Source of the DNA: UBA937 sp031549725
Lineage (GTDB): Bacteria > Spirochaetota > Spirochaetia > Treponematales > Breznakiellaceae
Direction of reading: 5' to 3'
Length of the DNA stretch: 12,172 bases
NCBI GenBank assembly: GCA_031549725.1
Contig: JAVBPH010000084.1
Coordinates: 1-12,172 of the forward strand
Part shown: positions 1 to 6,469 of the stretch, in pieces
Layout of the letters: each line of letters begins with the position of its first letter
How positions within the stretch are numbered: position 1 is the stretch's first letter
Notes under the pieces: model-generated
Told to the model about the DNA's origin: nothing
The model's input: the letters and a program-made list of their open reading frames with translations, nothing else
Databases searched by the model: none
Translations under genes and position numbers: made by a program

Positions 1-1
1 G

Positions 2-226
2 AGATTGTGGAAGGAACGGTACTTTTCCAGGATCATTGAAACGGTAAGGCAATTTGTGGCGACATTTGAGTATATCGTGAAGAATCCCCAGAAGGCAAAT
101 CTGGTTACCTATGCCCGGGATTACCGGTATAGTGGGTTATACCATTATCTGCACAAGAGGGCTGATATCATAGATTGTCGTGGACGGTTGGTGACAGCTC
201 TATATGAGAGCTGTAAGTCCTTCTAA
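2..226 (+). CDS. C-terminal part of a REP-associated (Y1/IS200-like) transposase, partial
   Basis: The frame is open at the left edge of the window and stops at 224-226, so only about 74 C-terminal residues are seen. A TTG at position 5 could be read as a start but is probably internal. The segment carries the pattern typical of the C-terminal end of RAYT transposases: a Phe-rich helix, then EYIVKNPQKANLV and a YRYSG motif, matching the family's 'YI..NP..A.LV ... Y.(W/Y)SS' block. Members of this family are single-strand HUH nucleases that recognise palindromic REP hairpins. The HUH motif and catalytic tyrosine would lie upstream, so activity cannot be judged. Palindromic repeats elsewhere in this window are possible substrates, but that link is inference. 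Confidence 0.6.
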   Translation, partial: RLWKERYFSRIIETVRQFVATFEYIVKNPQKANLVTYARDYRYSGLYHYLHKRADIIDCRGRLVTALYESCKSF

Positions 227-248
227 AAGATAATTAGGCAGAGCATAA

Positions 249-440
249 CAGCATTACCATTCTCGTGATAACAGGAATAATGGGGATACTCTATCCTTGG
301 AGTGGGAGAAAATGGTTGATTTAATAGAAAGAGGGCTTTCTCTTCAGTGGTATACAGGGTTGGGTGAAGATATTGTATCTTATCGAAAAGAAAAAGCGGA
401 AGAAATAAGTGATATTCATCAAAAATTGATCTTTTTTTGA
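249..440 (+). pseudogene. Unrecognised short open frame, possible gene remnant
   Basis: A frame of 63 codons is open from just after a stop at 246-248 to a stop at 438-440. The only in-frame ATG is at 312, giving 42 residues starting MVDLIERGLSLQWYTG and ending in a charged stretch with KEKAEEISDIHQKL. Composition looks protein-like (charged, helix-prone), but there is no convincing ribosome-binding site before 312 and the upstream half lacks a start. It could be the debris of a gene broken when the neighbouring transposase or repeats arrived, or a chance frame. I do not recognise a family. Confidence 0.2.
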
Positions 441-460
441 TGATATTTTCCTGCTCCTGG

Positions 461-492
461 TCCTCTGTGGTATAAGAGAAAAGCACAGAGGA
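461..492. repeat. Inverted repeat with CCTCTGTG arms
   Basis: Perfect 9-bp arms TCCTCTGTG (461-469) and CACAGAGGA (484-492) surround a 14-nt loop. It sits just downstream of udk (minus strand) but has no T-tract on either side, so it is not a standard terminator. The octamer CCTCTGTG recurs at 1265-1272 and 1302-1309, both in non-coding DNA, which fits a dispersed short repeat. Confidence 0.55.
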
Positions 493-504
493 GCAATATA
501 AACC

Positions 505-1122
505 TCACTCTTCCCGGAGACTTTCACGGATAAAAGACGTCAACACAGACAATGCATTTTCATTGTACCCGCCTTCGGGGATGATAATATCGGCAAAAGC
601 TTTGGTGGGTTCTATAAACTCGAAATGGCCTGGCCGGACCACATTAAGATACTGGTTTATTACGGATTCAACGGTCCTTCCCCTTTCATTAATATCCCGG
701 GTAAGGCGGCGGATGAAACGGATATCATCTGGGGTATCAACGAAAACTTTAAGGTCTATGAGGTCCCGGACCTTTTTTTCATAATAAATCATAATGCCTT
801 CAAAAATAATGATTTTTTTAGGTTCTATATGAATAGTATCATCCCGGCGGCGGTGATGTACGAAATCATATTGGGGCATTTCAATGGGTTTGTTCTGCTT
901 GAGGGCTTTTAACTGCTTTATGAGAAGTTCATTGTCAAAGGCGCTGGGATGGTCAAAATTGAAAGCCGTAATGTTTTCATTGGACATATATTCTGCCGAG
1001 TGGTAATAGCTATCCTGTGCAATACAAACATAATCAGTGATAAACTCGGTTATTTTATTTACAATCGTTGTTTTGCCTGACCCGGACCCGCCGCATATAC
1101 CAATCAGTTTTGTTCCGCCCAT
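505..1122 (-). CDS. udk: Uridine kinase (uridine/cytidine kinase)
   Basis: Phosphorylates uridine (and usually cytidine) to the monophosphate with a nucleoside triphosphate; a cytoplasmic pyrimidine-salvage enzyme. The 205-residue length is normal. The P-loop GGSGSGKTT is at residues 11-19. It is followed by QDSYYH (36-41) with the expected Asp37, NFDHPSAFD (55-63) for nucleoside binding, the PQYDFVHHRRR segment (83-93), FEGIMI (107-112), and the lid-like RRLTRDINERGRT (138-150). All match the uridine kinase family rather than the related phosphoribulokinase or pantothenate kinase. The ATG at 1120-1122 is preceded by a strong AGGGAGG (1129-1135) at good spacing. It appears monocistronic. A possible promoter lies immediately upstream (minus-strand TTGTCT at 1165-1170, 17-bp spacer, TACTAT at 1142-1147), though it would leave a very short leader. 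A perfect TATAAT at 1207-1212 (minus) is an alternative -10. Confidence 0.93.
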   Translation of the reverse strand: MGGTKLIGICGGSGSGKTTIVNKITEFITDYVCIAQDSYYHSAEYMSNENITAFNFDHPSAFDNELLIKQLKALKQNKPIEMPQYDFVHHRRRDDTIHIEPKKIIIFEGIMIYYEKKVRDLIDLKVFVDTPDDIRFIRRLTRDINERGRTVESVINQYLNVVRPGHFEFIEPTKAFADIIIPEGGYNENALSVLTSFIRESLREE

Positions 1123-1509
1123 ATAAGGCCTCCCTATTTAGATAGTATCCAGGGCCTAATAATAAGACAATAGTTTTATTCCAGATAAATTATTTTTTAG
1201 CAGGCGATTATAGGCCAGATTCCTACCAAGCAGGGATATCTGGGGAATTTTTTGTTCCATATGTCCTCTGTGTACTGATCTCGTGTACTGATCTCAGTTC
1301 ACCTCTGTGCAGAAATCCCAACAAAACCGCTTTATGATAAAAATGAAAGTTAACGGATTCATACGATAAATCCCCCATGTAATACCATATTGCATACTTG
1401 TGAATAAATAATTATTATATTCGGAATCAATGGAACCAGTTAGTTTCGGTATTCATTTTTTATTTGCCGGAACAAACTTTTCCAAAATATTTCTTGAAAG
1501 GGGAAAACT
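1123..1509. other. Intergenic region between udk and the TM2 gene
   Basis: Divergent, AT-rich spacer of 387 bases with no convincing gene. It should hold the promoters of both flanking genes. For the plus-strand gene the best candidate is TTGCAT (1390-1395), 17-bp spacer, TATTAT (1413-1418), with an 80-90-nt leader. An imperfect hairpin with CCAGAT/ATCTGG ends spans 1215-1243 and is followed by GGAATTTTTTG; it could be a relic terminator. A 13-bp tandem duplication and two CCTCTGTG octamers lie at 1265-1309. Confidence 0.45.
1270..1295 (+). repeat. Tandem duplication, 2 x 13 bp
   Basis: GTGTACTGATCTC occurs twice head to tail (1270-1282 and 1283-1295) without mismatch. CCTCTGTG octamers lie on both sides (1265-1272, overlapping the first unit, and 1302-1309). 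The sequence is non-coding. It resembles a slippage product inside a degenerate CCTCTGTG-type repeat. Confidence 0.7.
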
Positions 1510-1737
1510 ATGGATGAAGGAAAAACTGTAGAAAAAAAAGACTGGCTTGTGGTACTTTTGCTTTGTATCTTTTTGGGAGGTATTGGGGTTCATCGTTTTT
1601 ATGTCGGTAAGATCGGAACGGGTATTCTCATGATCCTTACCTTTGGCGGGCTTGGTATTTGGACACTCATTGATCTGATCATGATAATTGTAGGAAAATT
1701 CACCGACAAAGAAGGTAACTTGATTACCCAGCAATAG
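1510..1737 (+). CDS. TM2-domain small membrane protein
   Basis: A 75-residue protein that is almost entirely a TM2 domain. A charged N-terminus (1-11) precedes a first membrane helix (about 12-25), the hallmark GVHRFYVG turn (26-33), a second helix (about 38-62) with GGLGIW (46-51) and Asp55, and a short polar tail. This is the classic two-helix hairpin with the 'HRFY.G' and 'G..GIW...D' signatures. Bacterial TM2 proteins are common, but their function is not established; this one has no fused domain that would hint at a role. The ATG at 1510 follows AAAGGGG (1497-1503) at six-base spacing. A strong intrinsic terminator 26 bases after the stop suggests a single-gene transcript. Confidence 0.9.
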   Translation: MDEGKTVEKKDWLVVLLLCIFLGGIGVHRFYVGKIGTGILMILTFGGLGIWTLIDLIMIIVGKFTDKEGNLITQQ

Positions 1738-1763
1738 CTAATCCAAAACGGAATTATCCATAG

Positions 1764-1790
1764 AAGCAGCTCCAAAGAGCTGCTTTTTTT
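1764..1790 (+). terminator. Rho-independent terminator after the TM2 gene
   Basis: Stem AAGCAGCTC / GAGCTGCTT (1764-1772 and 1777-1785) with loop CAAA, running into a T-tract that continues to 1790. Textbook intrinsic terminator. Only 20 bases separate it from the first possible start of the next gene, so that gene needs a promoter close by or read-through. Confidence 0.92.
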
Positions 1791-1809
1791 CTGCCCTAAA
1801 CCAGGTATA

Positions 1810-3261
1810 ATGCTCCGGAGTCTTGCCCTGGCTACTTTTATTTCATATCATTTAATTATGAGTGATAATGCATTGCCCTTGCAATTAATGGCAGATATTG
1901 ATGGTCTTTCAATGTTCTCATCGATACAGAAAAATTTCTTACTGCAGACCTTTCGGGATTTGTTGAGGAATCTTTATACCGAATATGATCCCCCTACTGC
2001 GGATTATGTTTTAATGGCTATTAATACCTGGTCCTGCTTTACCCGGGCTTTTATTTCCGATCCAAATGGAAAAAGTTTTTATGCTAAAATTGCCTGCCTG
2101 GCGGTCCGGGATGATAATGCTTTTACCCGGGCTGCGGAAAAGAATCTGTTTCAGCAGATTGATCCCCAACTGGTAACTTTTGCCAGGACGGATTTGATGC
2201 GTTTAGGCCGAATTGCTTCGGCCAATATCACAGGTATTGGATTTGGTATCGCAGAAGATCTTAGGACCCTGGGATTGACCGGGGCTGCATCAACCATCGA
2301 AGAAGAGTGCCGGTCTCTTTGGTCCGCTGAAGGAAGCAAAGACCTGGGCTGCCCTGATAATCTTCTTTCAATTTTTCCACCCGGTACTGCCTGGGGAGAA
2401 TCGGCAGAAAAATTTGCGGAATGGATTAATAAATCCGGTGCGGGGGAGTACGGCCAGTACCAGGCATTCAGCTGGAAGCCCGGTGACAACGGTGATAAAA
2501 ACCGGTTCCATCCGGTGATCAACCGGGATATGATTGGCCTCAAGGATCTCTGCGGGTATGAGGATCAGCGGTCAGTCATTGTTTCTAATACGCTCCGGTT
2601 TCTGGAAGGAAAACCTGCAAATAATCTGCTGCTCTACGGCGACCGGGGAACCGGAAAATCCGCTACGGTAAAAGCGGTATGTAATGAATATGCAGACCGG
2701 GGACTGCGTCTTCTGGAAGTCAGGAAGAAAGATCTTCTGGATCTTCCTAATATTATGGAGCAGCTGGCTTCCAGGGCCTTGAAGTTTGTATTATTTGTGG
2801 ATGATTTATCATTTGAAGAAACCGGCGATTCCTTTACGGCTCTTAAAGCACTGCTTGAAGGCGGTGTTGAAACCAAGCCTGACAATGTGGTGGTTTATGC
2901 AACTAGTAACAGACGACACCTGATAAAGGAAAAACTTGAAGACAGGCCCAGCAGTTCCGTTGCGGCATCCGGTGATATCCGGGCCTTTGATACCATGCAG
3001 GAACAGTTTTCCCTGGCTGATCGTTTTGGTGTGACTGTTATCTTCACATCTCCAGGGCAGGATGATTACCTGAAAATTGCGGAGTTCCTGGGAGAACGCC
3101 GGGGACTGTTAAAACCTTCCTCCGCACAGGATGATGATGCCAGAAAAGCCTTCCGGGATAATGCTTTGCGCTGGGAAAAGTGGTTTAACGGACGGTCCCC
3201 CAGAACTGCGGTTCAGTATGTAGATTGGGTACAGGGCGGAGACGGATTTCCCTGGGAATAA
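1810..3261 (+). CDS. DUF815-family AAA+ ATPase
   Basis: A 483-residue cytoplasmic ATPase. The N-terminal 230 residues are a helical region without a motif I recognise. The AAA+ module follows: Walker A GDRGTGKS (277-284), Walker B FVLFVDDLSFE (326-336), sensor-1-like YATSNRRH (363-370), an arginine-finger candidate in SLADRFG (401-407), and a sensor-2-like GRSPRTA (461-467). The spacing and the 'DRGTGKS ... VDDLSFE ... ATSNRRHL ... SLADRFG' pattern are those of the DUF815 ATPases, whose function is unknown; a chaperone or remodelling role is often supposed. Start choice is uncertain. ATG 1810 has only a weak AGG and overlaps a perfect TATAAT (1806-1811). If that is the -10 box, translation must begin downstream, for instance at ATG 1858, removing 16 residues. 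The gene faces the next one convergently. Confidence 0.85.
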   Translation: MLRSLALATFISYHLIMSDNALPLQLMADIDGLSMFSSIQKNFLLQTFRDLLRNLYTEYDPPTADYVLMAINTWSCFTRAFISDPNGKSFYAKIACLAVRDDNAFTRAAEKNLFQQIDPQLVTFARTDLMRLGRIASANITGIGFGIAEDLRTLGLTGAASTIEEECRSLWSAEGSKDLGCPDNLLSIFPPGTAWGESAEKFAEWINKSGAGEYGQYQAFSWKPGDNGDKNRFHPVINRDMIGLKDLCGYEDQRSVIVSNTLRFLEGKPANNLLLYGDRGTGKSATVKAVCNEYADRGLRLLEVRKKDLLDLPNIMEQLASRALKFVLFVDDLSFEETGDSFTALKALLEGGVETKPDNVVVYATSNRRHLIKEKLEDRPSSSVAASGDIRAFDTMQEQFSLADRFGVTVIFTSPGQDDYLKIAEFLGERRGLLKPSSAQDDDARKAFRDNALRWEKWFNGRSPRTAVQYVDWVQGGDGFPWE

Positions 3262-3267
3262 GAGCCC

Positions 3268-3339
3268 ATGCAGAAAAAAGATGATGGAAATTCCTCACCT
3301 CGGTATAATAATGAATTCCCGGAGAACCCTTCAGAATAA
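3268..3339 (+). CDS. Possible 23-residue small ORF or truncated gene start
   Basis: An ATG seven bases after the ATPase stop opens a very polar 23-codon frame (MQKKDDGNSSPRYNNEFPEN, then three more codons). There is no good ribosome-binding site, but the position suggests translational coupling. It may be the leftover 5' end of a gene once in this operon, or chance. An imperfect seven-pair stem lies beyond it at 3349-3375; it lacks a T-tract. Confidence 0.2.
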   Translation: MQKKDDGNSSPRYNNEFPENPSE

Positions 3340-3392
3340 CCACATTGACCGCGCTCCCACAGAAATAAGAGCGGGATGAATTTCGGCAAGTC

Positions 3393-4043
3393 TTATTTTA
3401 AATATTCATTTAATTCTAACAAAGGAATACCGGGAGTAACCACGTTAGCCAATGATATCCATCCGCCTGCTATCTTTTCACCGAACCGACGTTCCCCCAG
3501 GATTTGCTGGGTCATGGAAAATAGGATTTGTAAAAATATATAATAGGTTTGCCCTGATTCATCCGGCCTTATTTGAGCCAAATATACTTCGGGCAATAAA
3601 AACATTATTTCTATTTCAGGGCGGGTATCATCAAAGTGAACCTGGACATCCTCCGGTTGTAATGTAACACCATAATATGTGAATGGTTCTATTACTTCCA
3701 CCTTCGGGAACAAAGATATAGGATTAAGCTGTCTGAACTTTGGAGCCCCGGCAACAATCCGGTCGCAGAGGTCAAAAAATTCCGGATTGCCTCCGGCGGT
3801 AATGATCATGTCTTTCTTTCTATTAACAGGATCATTTGCCAGCATAACATACACATTTTCATTGATAAGCTGTATCTGATCGAACAGATCATTATAAATC
3901 TGAGCGCCTTCCTTGTTGGTTTCAAAAAGGATTGTTTCATTCTTGGATACATAAGCCCAGAATTTTTCAATTTTACCTGCAGTATCATCGGCAAACAGAT
4001 TTGATGCAACTATACAGAGAAAGATTAAAAGGGTTTTCTTCAT
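3393..4043 (-). CDS. Secreted hypothetical protein (FW...NE family-like)
   Basis: A 216-residue protein with an N-terminal signal peptide: KK, a hydrophobic run, and a likely signal peptidase I site after Ala18 (NLFA/DD). The Cys at position 10 is inside the hydrophobic core, so a lipoprotein is unlikely. The mature part begins with IEKFWAYVSKNET (25-37) and continues with a strand IITAGGNPEFFDLCDRIVAGAPKF (80-103). This resembles an uncharacterised bacterial group with an 'FW.WF..NE ... ISA.G....F..V..LV..AP.L' pattern, but I cannot name a domain. The product is probably periplasmic. The ATG at 4041-4043 has an excellent AAGGAG (4051-4056, minus strand). A compound repeat starts only 9 bases beyond that site, so the mRNA leader must either contain the repeat or start at its edge. 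Confidence 0.8.
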   Translation of the reverse strand: MKKTLLIFLCIVASNLFADDTAGKIEKFWAYVSKNETILFETNKEGAQIYNDLFDQIQLINENVYVMLANDPVNRKKDMIITAGGNPEFFDLCDRIVAGAPKFRQLNPISLFPKVEVIEPFTYYGVTLQPEDVQVHFDDTRPEIEIMFLLPEVYLAQIRPDESGQTYYIFLQILFSMTQQILGERRFGEKIAGGWISLANVVTPGIPLLELNEYLK

Positions 4044-4064
4044 AGGATTTCTCCTTAAACAATA

Positions 4065-4182
4065 GAGGCTTTTTCAAAATGTCAGATTTTGAAAAAGCAA
4101 CCTTAGATTTAGGGGAAAAACCGGCTTTTTGACGGTTTTTCTGAAGCTTTTTTCAAAACTAACCGAGTTTTGAAAAAAGCTC
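4065..4182 (-). repeat. Compound three-hairpin repeat, copy R1
   Basis: Read on the minus strand, hairpin A has 16-bp arms (4145-4160 / 4166-4181) with loop CGGTT. Hairpin B is a 9-bp stem (4115-4123 / 4133-4141). The box ATCTAAGG (4101-4108) comes next. Hairpin C has 13-bp arms (4068-4080 / 4086-4098) with loop CTGAC. The ends read GAGC(T)TTTTTCAAAA, as terminal inverted repeats. AATA lies on both sides (4061-4064 and 4183-4186), a possible target duplication. Copy R2 has the same length and is nearly identical. Confidence 0.9.
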
Positions 4183-4237
4183 AATATTGAAATAATTAAC
4201 AGCTTTGCCGCGGTTGACCCTGATAATATATCTTTAA

Positions 4238-5380
4238 TTATATTTTATCACGTCCGTTAAGCACAAGTTCGATAACTCCGTATTTACTGTTATACATCCA
4301 TTCATTATTCCCGGCCCGGGGTATGTCTTCTTCGCTCAGCCCGGTGACTATTTCCGATTTCAAAACCCGGATAATGAGCAGATTATTTGGCATGTAATTT
4401 GTTATATCGGAGGTTTTTACGGTATAGTTCCACGCCCTGTCTTCAACTAATTTACGGTAATTCAGATCCCCCTTGAAGATTATTAAATCCGACGGGGCCA
4501 ATAATTTTTTTATTTTTTTTGGCATATTGTGGTATGTGTCTGTATCGTTCCAGAAGGTATTTTCGCACAATACTAATTGTCCTGATTTGATAAAATCAGA
4601 CATTGCACCGGTGAACCATTTGTTTTTATCAGCCTTGGATAATTCATCCAACAGGAAAAAACAATCTTTTATTAAAGCATCGGATACAAAATAGGGCATT
4701 GCTTTAAAATGCAGGTATACTTTTTTCGTTTGGGTCTTTTTAAGAATCCAGTAAACCAGCAGAAGATCATAAAATAATTCTTCCCCCGAATTATCCAGGA
4801 CCATATCAATTCTTTTGGCCTTTGAAAAAACTTCTGAACTTTTCCCGGAATGATCTATGAGCAAAGGGATATTCCCGGATGCCTGAAGGTTCATATGACT
4901 TAGATCCGCGGTGTTGCCGAATAAATTCATGGGTAATATTTTTTTTAATGATTCAGAAAATTCTTCGTTAATAATGTTATCAATGTTTGAAATAATTTTT
5001 GAAAGATCGCCAGTCTTTTGAAGTACATCATTATCCTTTTTGTATGCAAAAAAATCTGTTTTATTATGACGGTACCCCGTGACCTCAATCAATAAATGAT
5101 ACAGATAATTTTCAACAAAAATAAATGGTACATTGTTCCATTTATACTGGTTCTTTTTGATTTCCCCATTGATGCGCCGGTTAACCTGTGATGTCGCCGG
5201 TAATGGTTCCAGACTTGAATCCGGAATGCTTTTCAAAATGAATTCAAACCTGCTTTTGGTTTTGCTGTCAAAAATATTATTCTCCAAAACCGAGCGGATA
5301 ATACCCGGGAAACGCTGGGTTACGGTATAATATGCGAAGGATTTACGGTCATTCGTCATCAGCTGCGGCGGTATTTGCAT
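4238..5380 (-). CDS. ARMT1/DUF89-like metal-dependent phosphatase
   Basis: A 380-residue protein matching the ARMT1-like (DUF89) fold. These enzymes are metal-dependent phosphatases thought to clear damaged or overflow phosphometabolites such as sugar phosphates; the human member was reported as a carboxyl methyltransferase. The N-terminus has the family's opening block (PPQLM.., then SFAYYTVTQRFPGII, 14-28). The metal site shows VLDNSGEEL (194-202) with Asp196, Asn197 and Glu200/Glu201, and IFKGDLNYRKL (301-311) with Asp305 and Asn307. The RVLK at 338-341 fits the RTxK motif of subfamily III, the mainly eukaryotic branch. All expected catalytic residues are present, so it should be active. 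No signal peptide; cytoplasmic. ATG 5380 is the only ATG before the upstream in-frame stop, with a weak GGA-type ribosome site. Repeat copies flank the gene on both sides. Confidence 0.85.
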   Translation of the reverse strand: MQIPPQLMTNDRKSFAYYTVTQRFPGIIRSVLENNIFDSKTKSRFEFILKSIPDSSLEPLPATSQVNRRINGEIKKNQYKWNNVPFIFVENYLYHLLIEVTGYRHNKTDFFAYKKDNDVLQKTGDLSKIISNIDNIINEEFSESLKKILPMNLFGNTADLSHMNLQASGNIPLLIDHSGKSSEVFSKAKRIDMVLDNSGEELFYDLLLVYWILKKTQTKKVYLHFKAMPYFVSDALIKDCFFLLDELSKADKNKWFTGAMSDFIKSGQLVLCENTFWNDTDTYHNMPKKIKKLLAPSDLIIFKGDLNYRKLVEDRAWNYTVKTSDITNYMPNNLLIIRVLKSEIVTGLSEEDIPRAGNNEWMYNSKYGVIELVLNGRDKI

Positions 5381-5422
5381 GTATTCATCCGTTATGATAA
5401 TTGTGGATTTCGGCTAGATTGA

Positions 5423-5540
5423 GAGGCTTTTTCAAAATGTCAGATTTTGAAAAAGCAACCTTAGATTTAAGGGAAAAACCGGCTTTTTGACAGTTTTTCC
5501 GAAACCTTTTTCAAAACTAACCGGGTTTTGAAAAAGGCTC
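5423..5540 (-). repeat. Compound three-hairpin repeat, copy R2
   Basis: Same architecture, length and orientation as R1. On the minus strand, hairpin A has 13-bp arms (5505-5517 / 5525-5537), with CGGTT central. Hairpin B is an 8-bp stem (5472-5479 / 5493-5500). ATCTAAGG is at 5459-5466. Hairpin C is 5426-5438 / 5444-5456 with loop CTGAC. No exact target duplication is visible. It ends 42 bases before the ARMT1-like start codon. Confidence 0.9.
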
Positions 5541-5833
5541 TTAACTTATTATTTTTATGCACGCTTTCAATAAACCTTTTCTTATCTGCCCCATACACAT
5601 GATATGTATTTTTATATAAATCTTCTATAGGAGTCTAAAGGGTATTTTTAATTGTTTTTAAGTAAGCTATTAAAAATCTCCAAATCCCGGTATTTATCAA
5701 TAAAAAATACACTATATGTATTAGTCATTTATCGATATTACACTAAATGTGGTGCTCATTAAATAGAAAAATATCCACTGGAAACAGGAATCCAGGTGGT
5801 AAATTTTCTTTATCCCCGGCATTTCCGCCTAAC
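5541..5833. other. AT-rich intergenic stretch without recognisable gene
   Basis: Roughly 290 very AT-rich bases between repeat R2 and the rplM promoter. All frames are broken by stops at short intervals and no family motif is visible. An imperfect hairpin with CCACTGG / CCAGGTGG arms lies at about 5777-5802. Nothing else can be supported. Confidence 0.4.
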
Positions 5834-5863
5834 TTGACATTAATCCCCCATTAATGGGAAAAT
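5834..5863 (+). promoter_or_regulatory. Predicted sigma-70-type promoter for rplM-rpsI
   Basis: Perfect -35 TTGACA (5834-5839), 18-bp spacer and -10-like GAAAAT (5858-5863, four of six matches). Transcription would begin near 5870 and give a leader of about 160 nt before rplM, unusually long for a simple leader. Confidence 0.5.
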
Positions 5864-5949
5864 AGGCCTTGCCCCGTATTGTTGTCCTCTGATGCCAACT
5901 AGGGATAACAGGCGGCCTTTTTTAAGCCTGTACGGCCGGGAAGGTCCGA

Positions 5950-5995
5950 GGGTACGGAATAAGCTTTAACCGTTATAAAAGTTTTTTCCGTATCC
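5950..5995 (+). promoter_or_regulatory. Long hairpin in the rplM leader, candidate autoregulatory element
   Basis: Arms 5950-5967 and 5978-5995 form an 18-position stem with one T-T mismatch and two G-T wobbles around a 10-nt loop, ending 34 bases before the L13 start codon. No T-tract follows, so it is not a terminator. Upstream, ACAGGC/GCCTGT can form a second stem around GGCCTTTTTT, which might work as an attenuator. L13 operons in other bacteria have autoregulatory leaders; I cannot show that this one is homologous. Confidence 0.45.
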
Positions 5996-6029
5996 AAGTA
6001 ATTCATGAAAATACGAGTAAAGGTACTGT

Positions 6030-6458
6030 ATGAAAACTGTATTCGTCAAACCTGCGGATGTGGAACGCAAGTGGTTTGTCATCGACGCCGAGGGAAAAAT
6101 CCTTGGCCGGGTCGCTGCCAAAGCTGCTGCAATCGTCCGGGGTAAGGAAAAACCGGCATATGCTCCTCACCAGGAAACAGGTGATTTTGTGGTTATTATC
6201 AATGCTGATAAAATAGCAGTCAGCGGCCGCAAGGCTCAGCAGAAGATGTATCATAAGCACACCGGTTATGCGGGAGGATTGAAATCCAATAATTTTGAAG
6301 CCGTCATAGCCCGTCATCCCACTTCCCCTGTGGAATTGGCCGTTAAGGGGATGCTCCCCAAGGGACCCCTGGGCAGGAAGCTTTTTAAGAATGTGAAGGT
6401 CTATGCAGGACCCCAGCATCCCCATTCAGCACAAAGCCCTGTGGCTATTGATTTATAA
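6030..6458 (+). CDS. rplM: 50S ribosomal protein L13
   Basis: Large-subunit protein that binds 23S rRNA early in assembly. The 142-residue length is exactly typical. Family blocks are all present: RKWFVIDAEGKILGRVA (13-29), GDFVVIINADKIAVSGRK (51-68), the HTGYAGGLK loop (77-85), and the L13 signature VKGMLPKGPLGRKLFKNVKV (105-124) followed by YAGPQHPH (125-132). The ATG at 6030 follows TAAAGG (6018-6023) at good spacing. It is first in an operon with rpsI (11-base gap), the near-universal bacterial pairing. Confidence 0.98.
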   Translation: MKTVFVKPADVERKWFVIDAEGKILGRVAAKAAAIVRGKEKPAYAPHQETGDFVVIINADKIAVSGRKAQQKMYHKHTGYAGGLKSNNFEAVIARHPTSPVELAVKGMLPKGPLGRKLFKNVKVYAGPQHPHSAQSPVAIDL

Positions 6459-6469
6459 GAGGTGGCAAG

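Noticed and set aside
223..527. Two overlapping minus-strand frames beyond udk
   Set aside because: Low-complexity hydrophobic/aromatic composition, overlapping inverted repeat, no start signals.
2151..2543. 130-codon minus-strand frame inside the DUF815 gene
   Set aside because: Antisense shadow of a well-supported coding region.
4065..5540. CRISPR array explanation for the repeated elements
   Set aside because: Copies are single, more than 1 kb apart, palindromic and in both orientations; no regular spacers.
6005..6029. ATG upstream of rplM as a leader peptide or alternative start
   Set aside because: Out of frame with L13, without ribosome site; the L13 start at 6030 is well supported.
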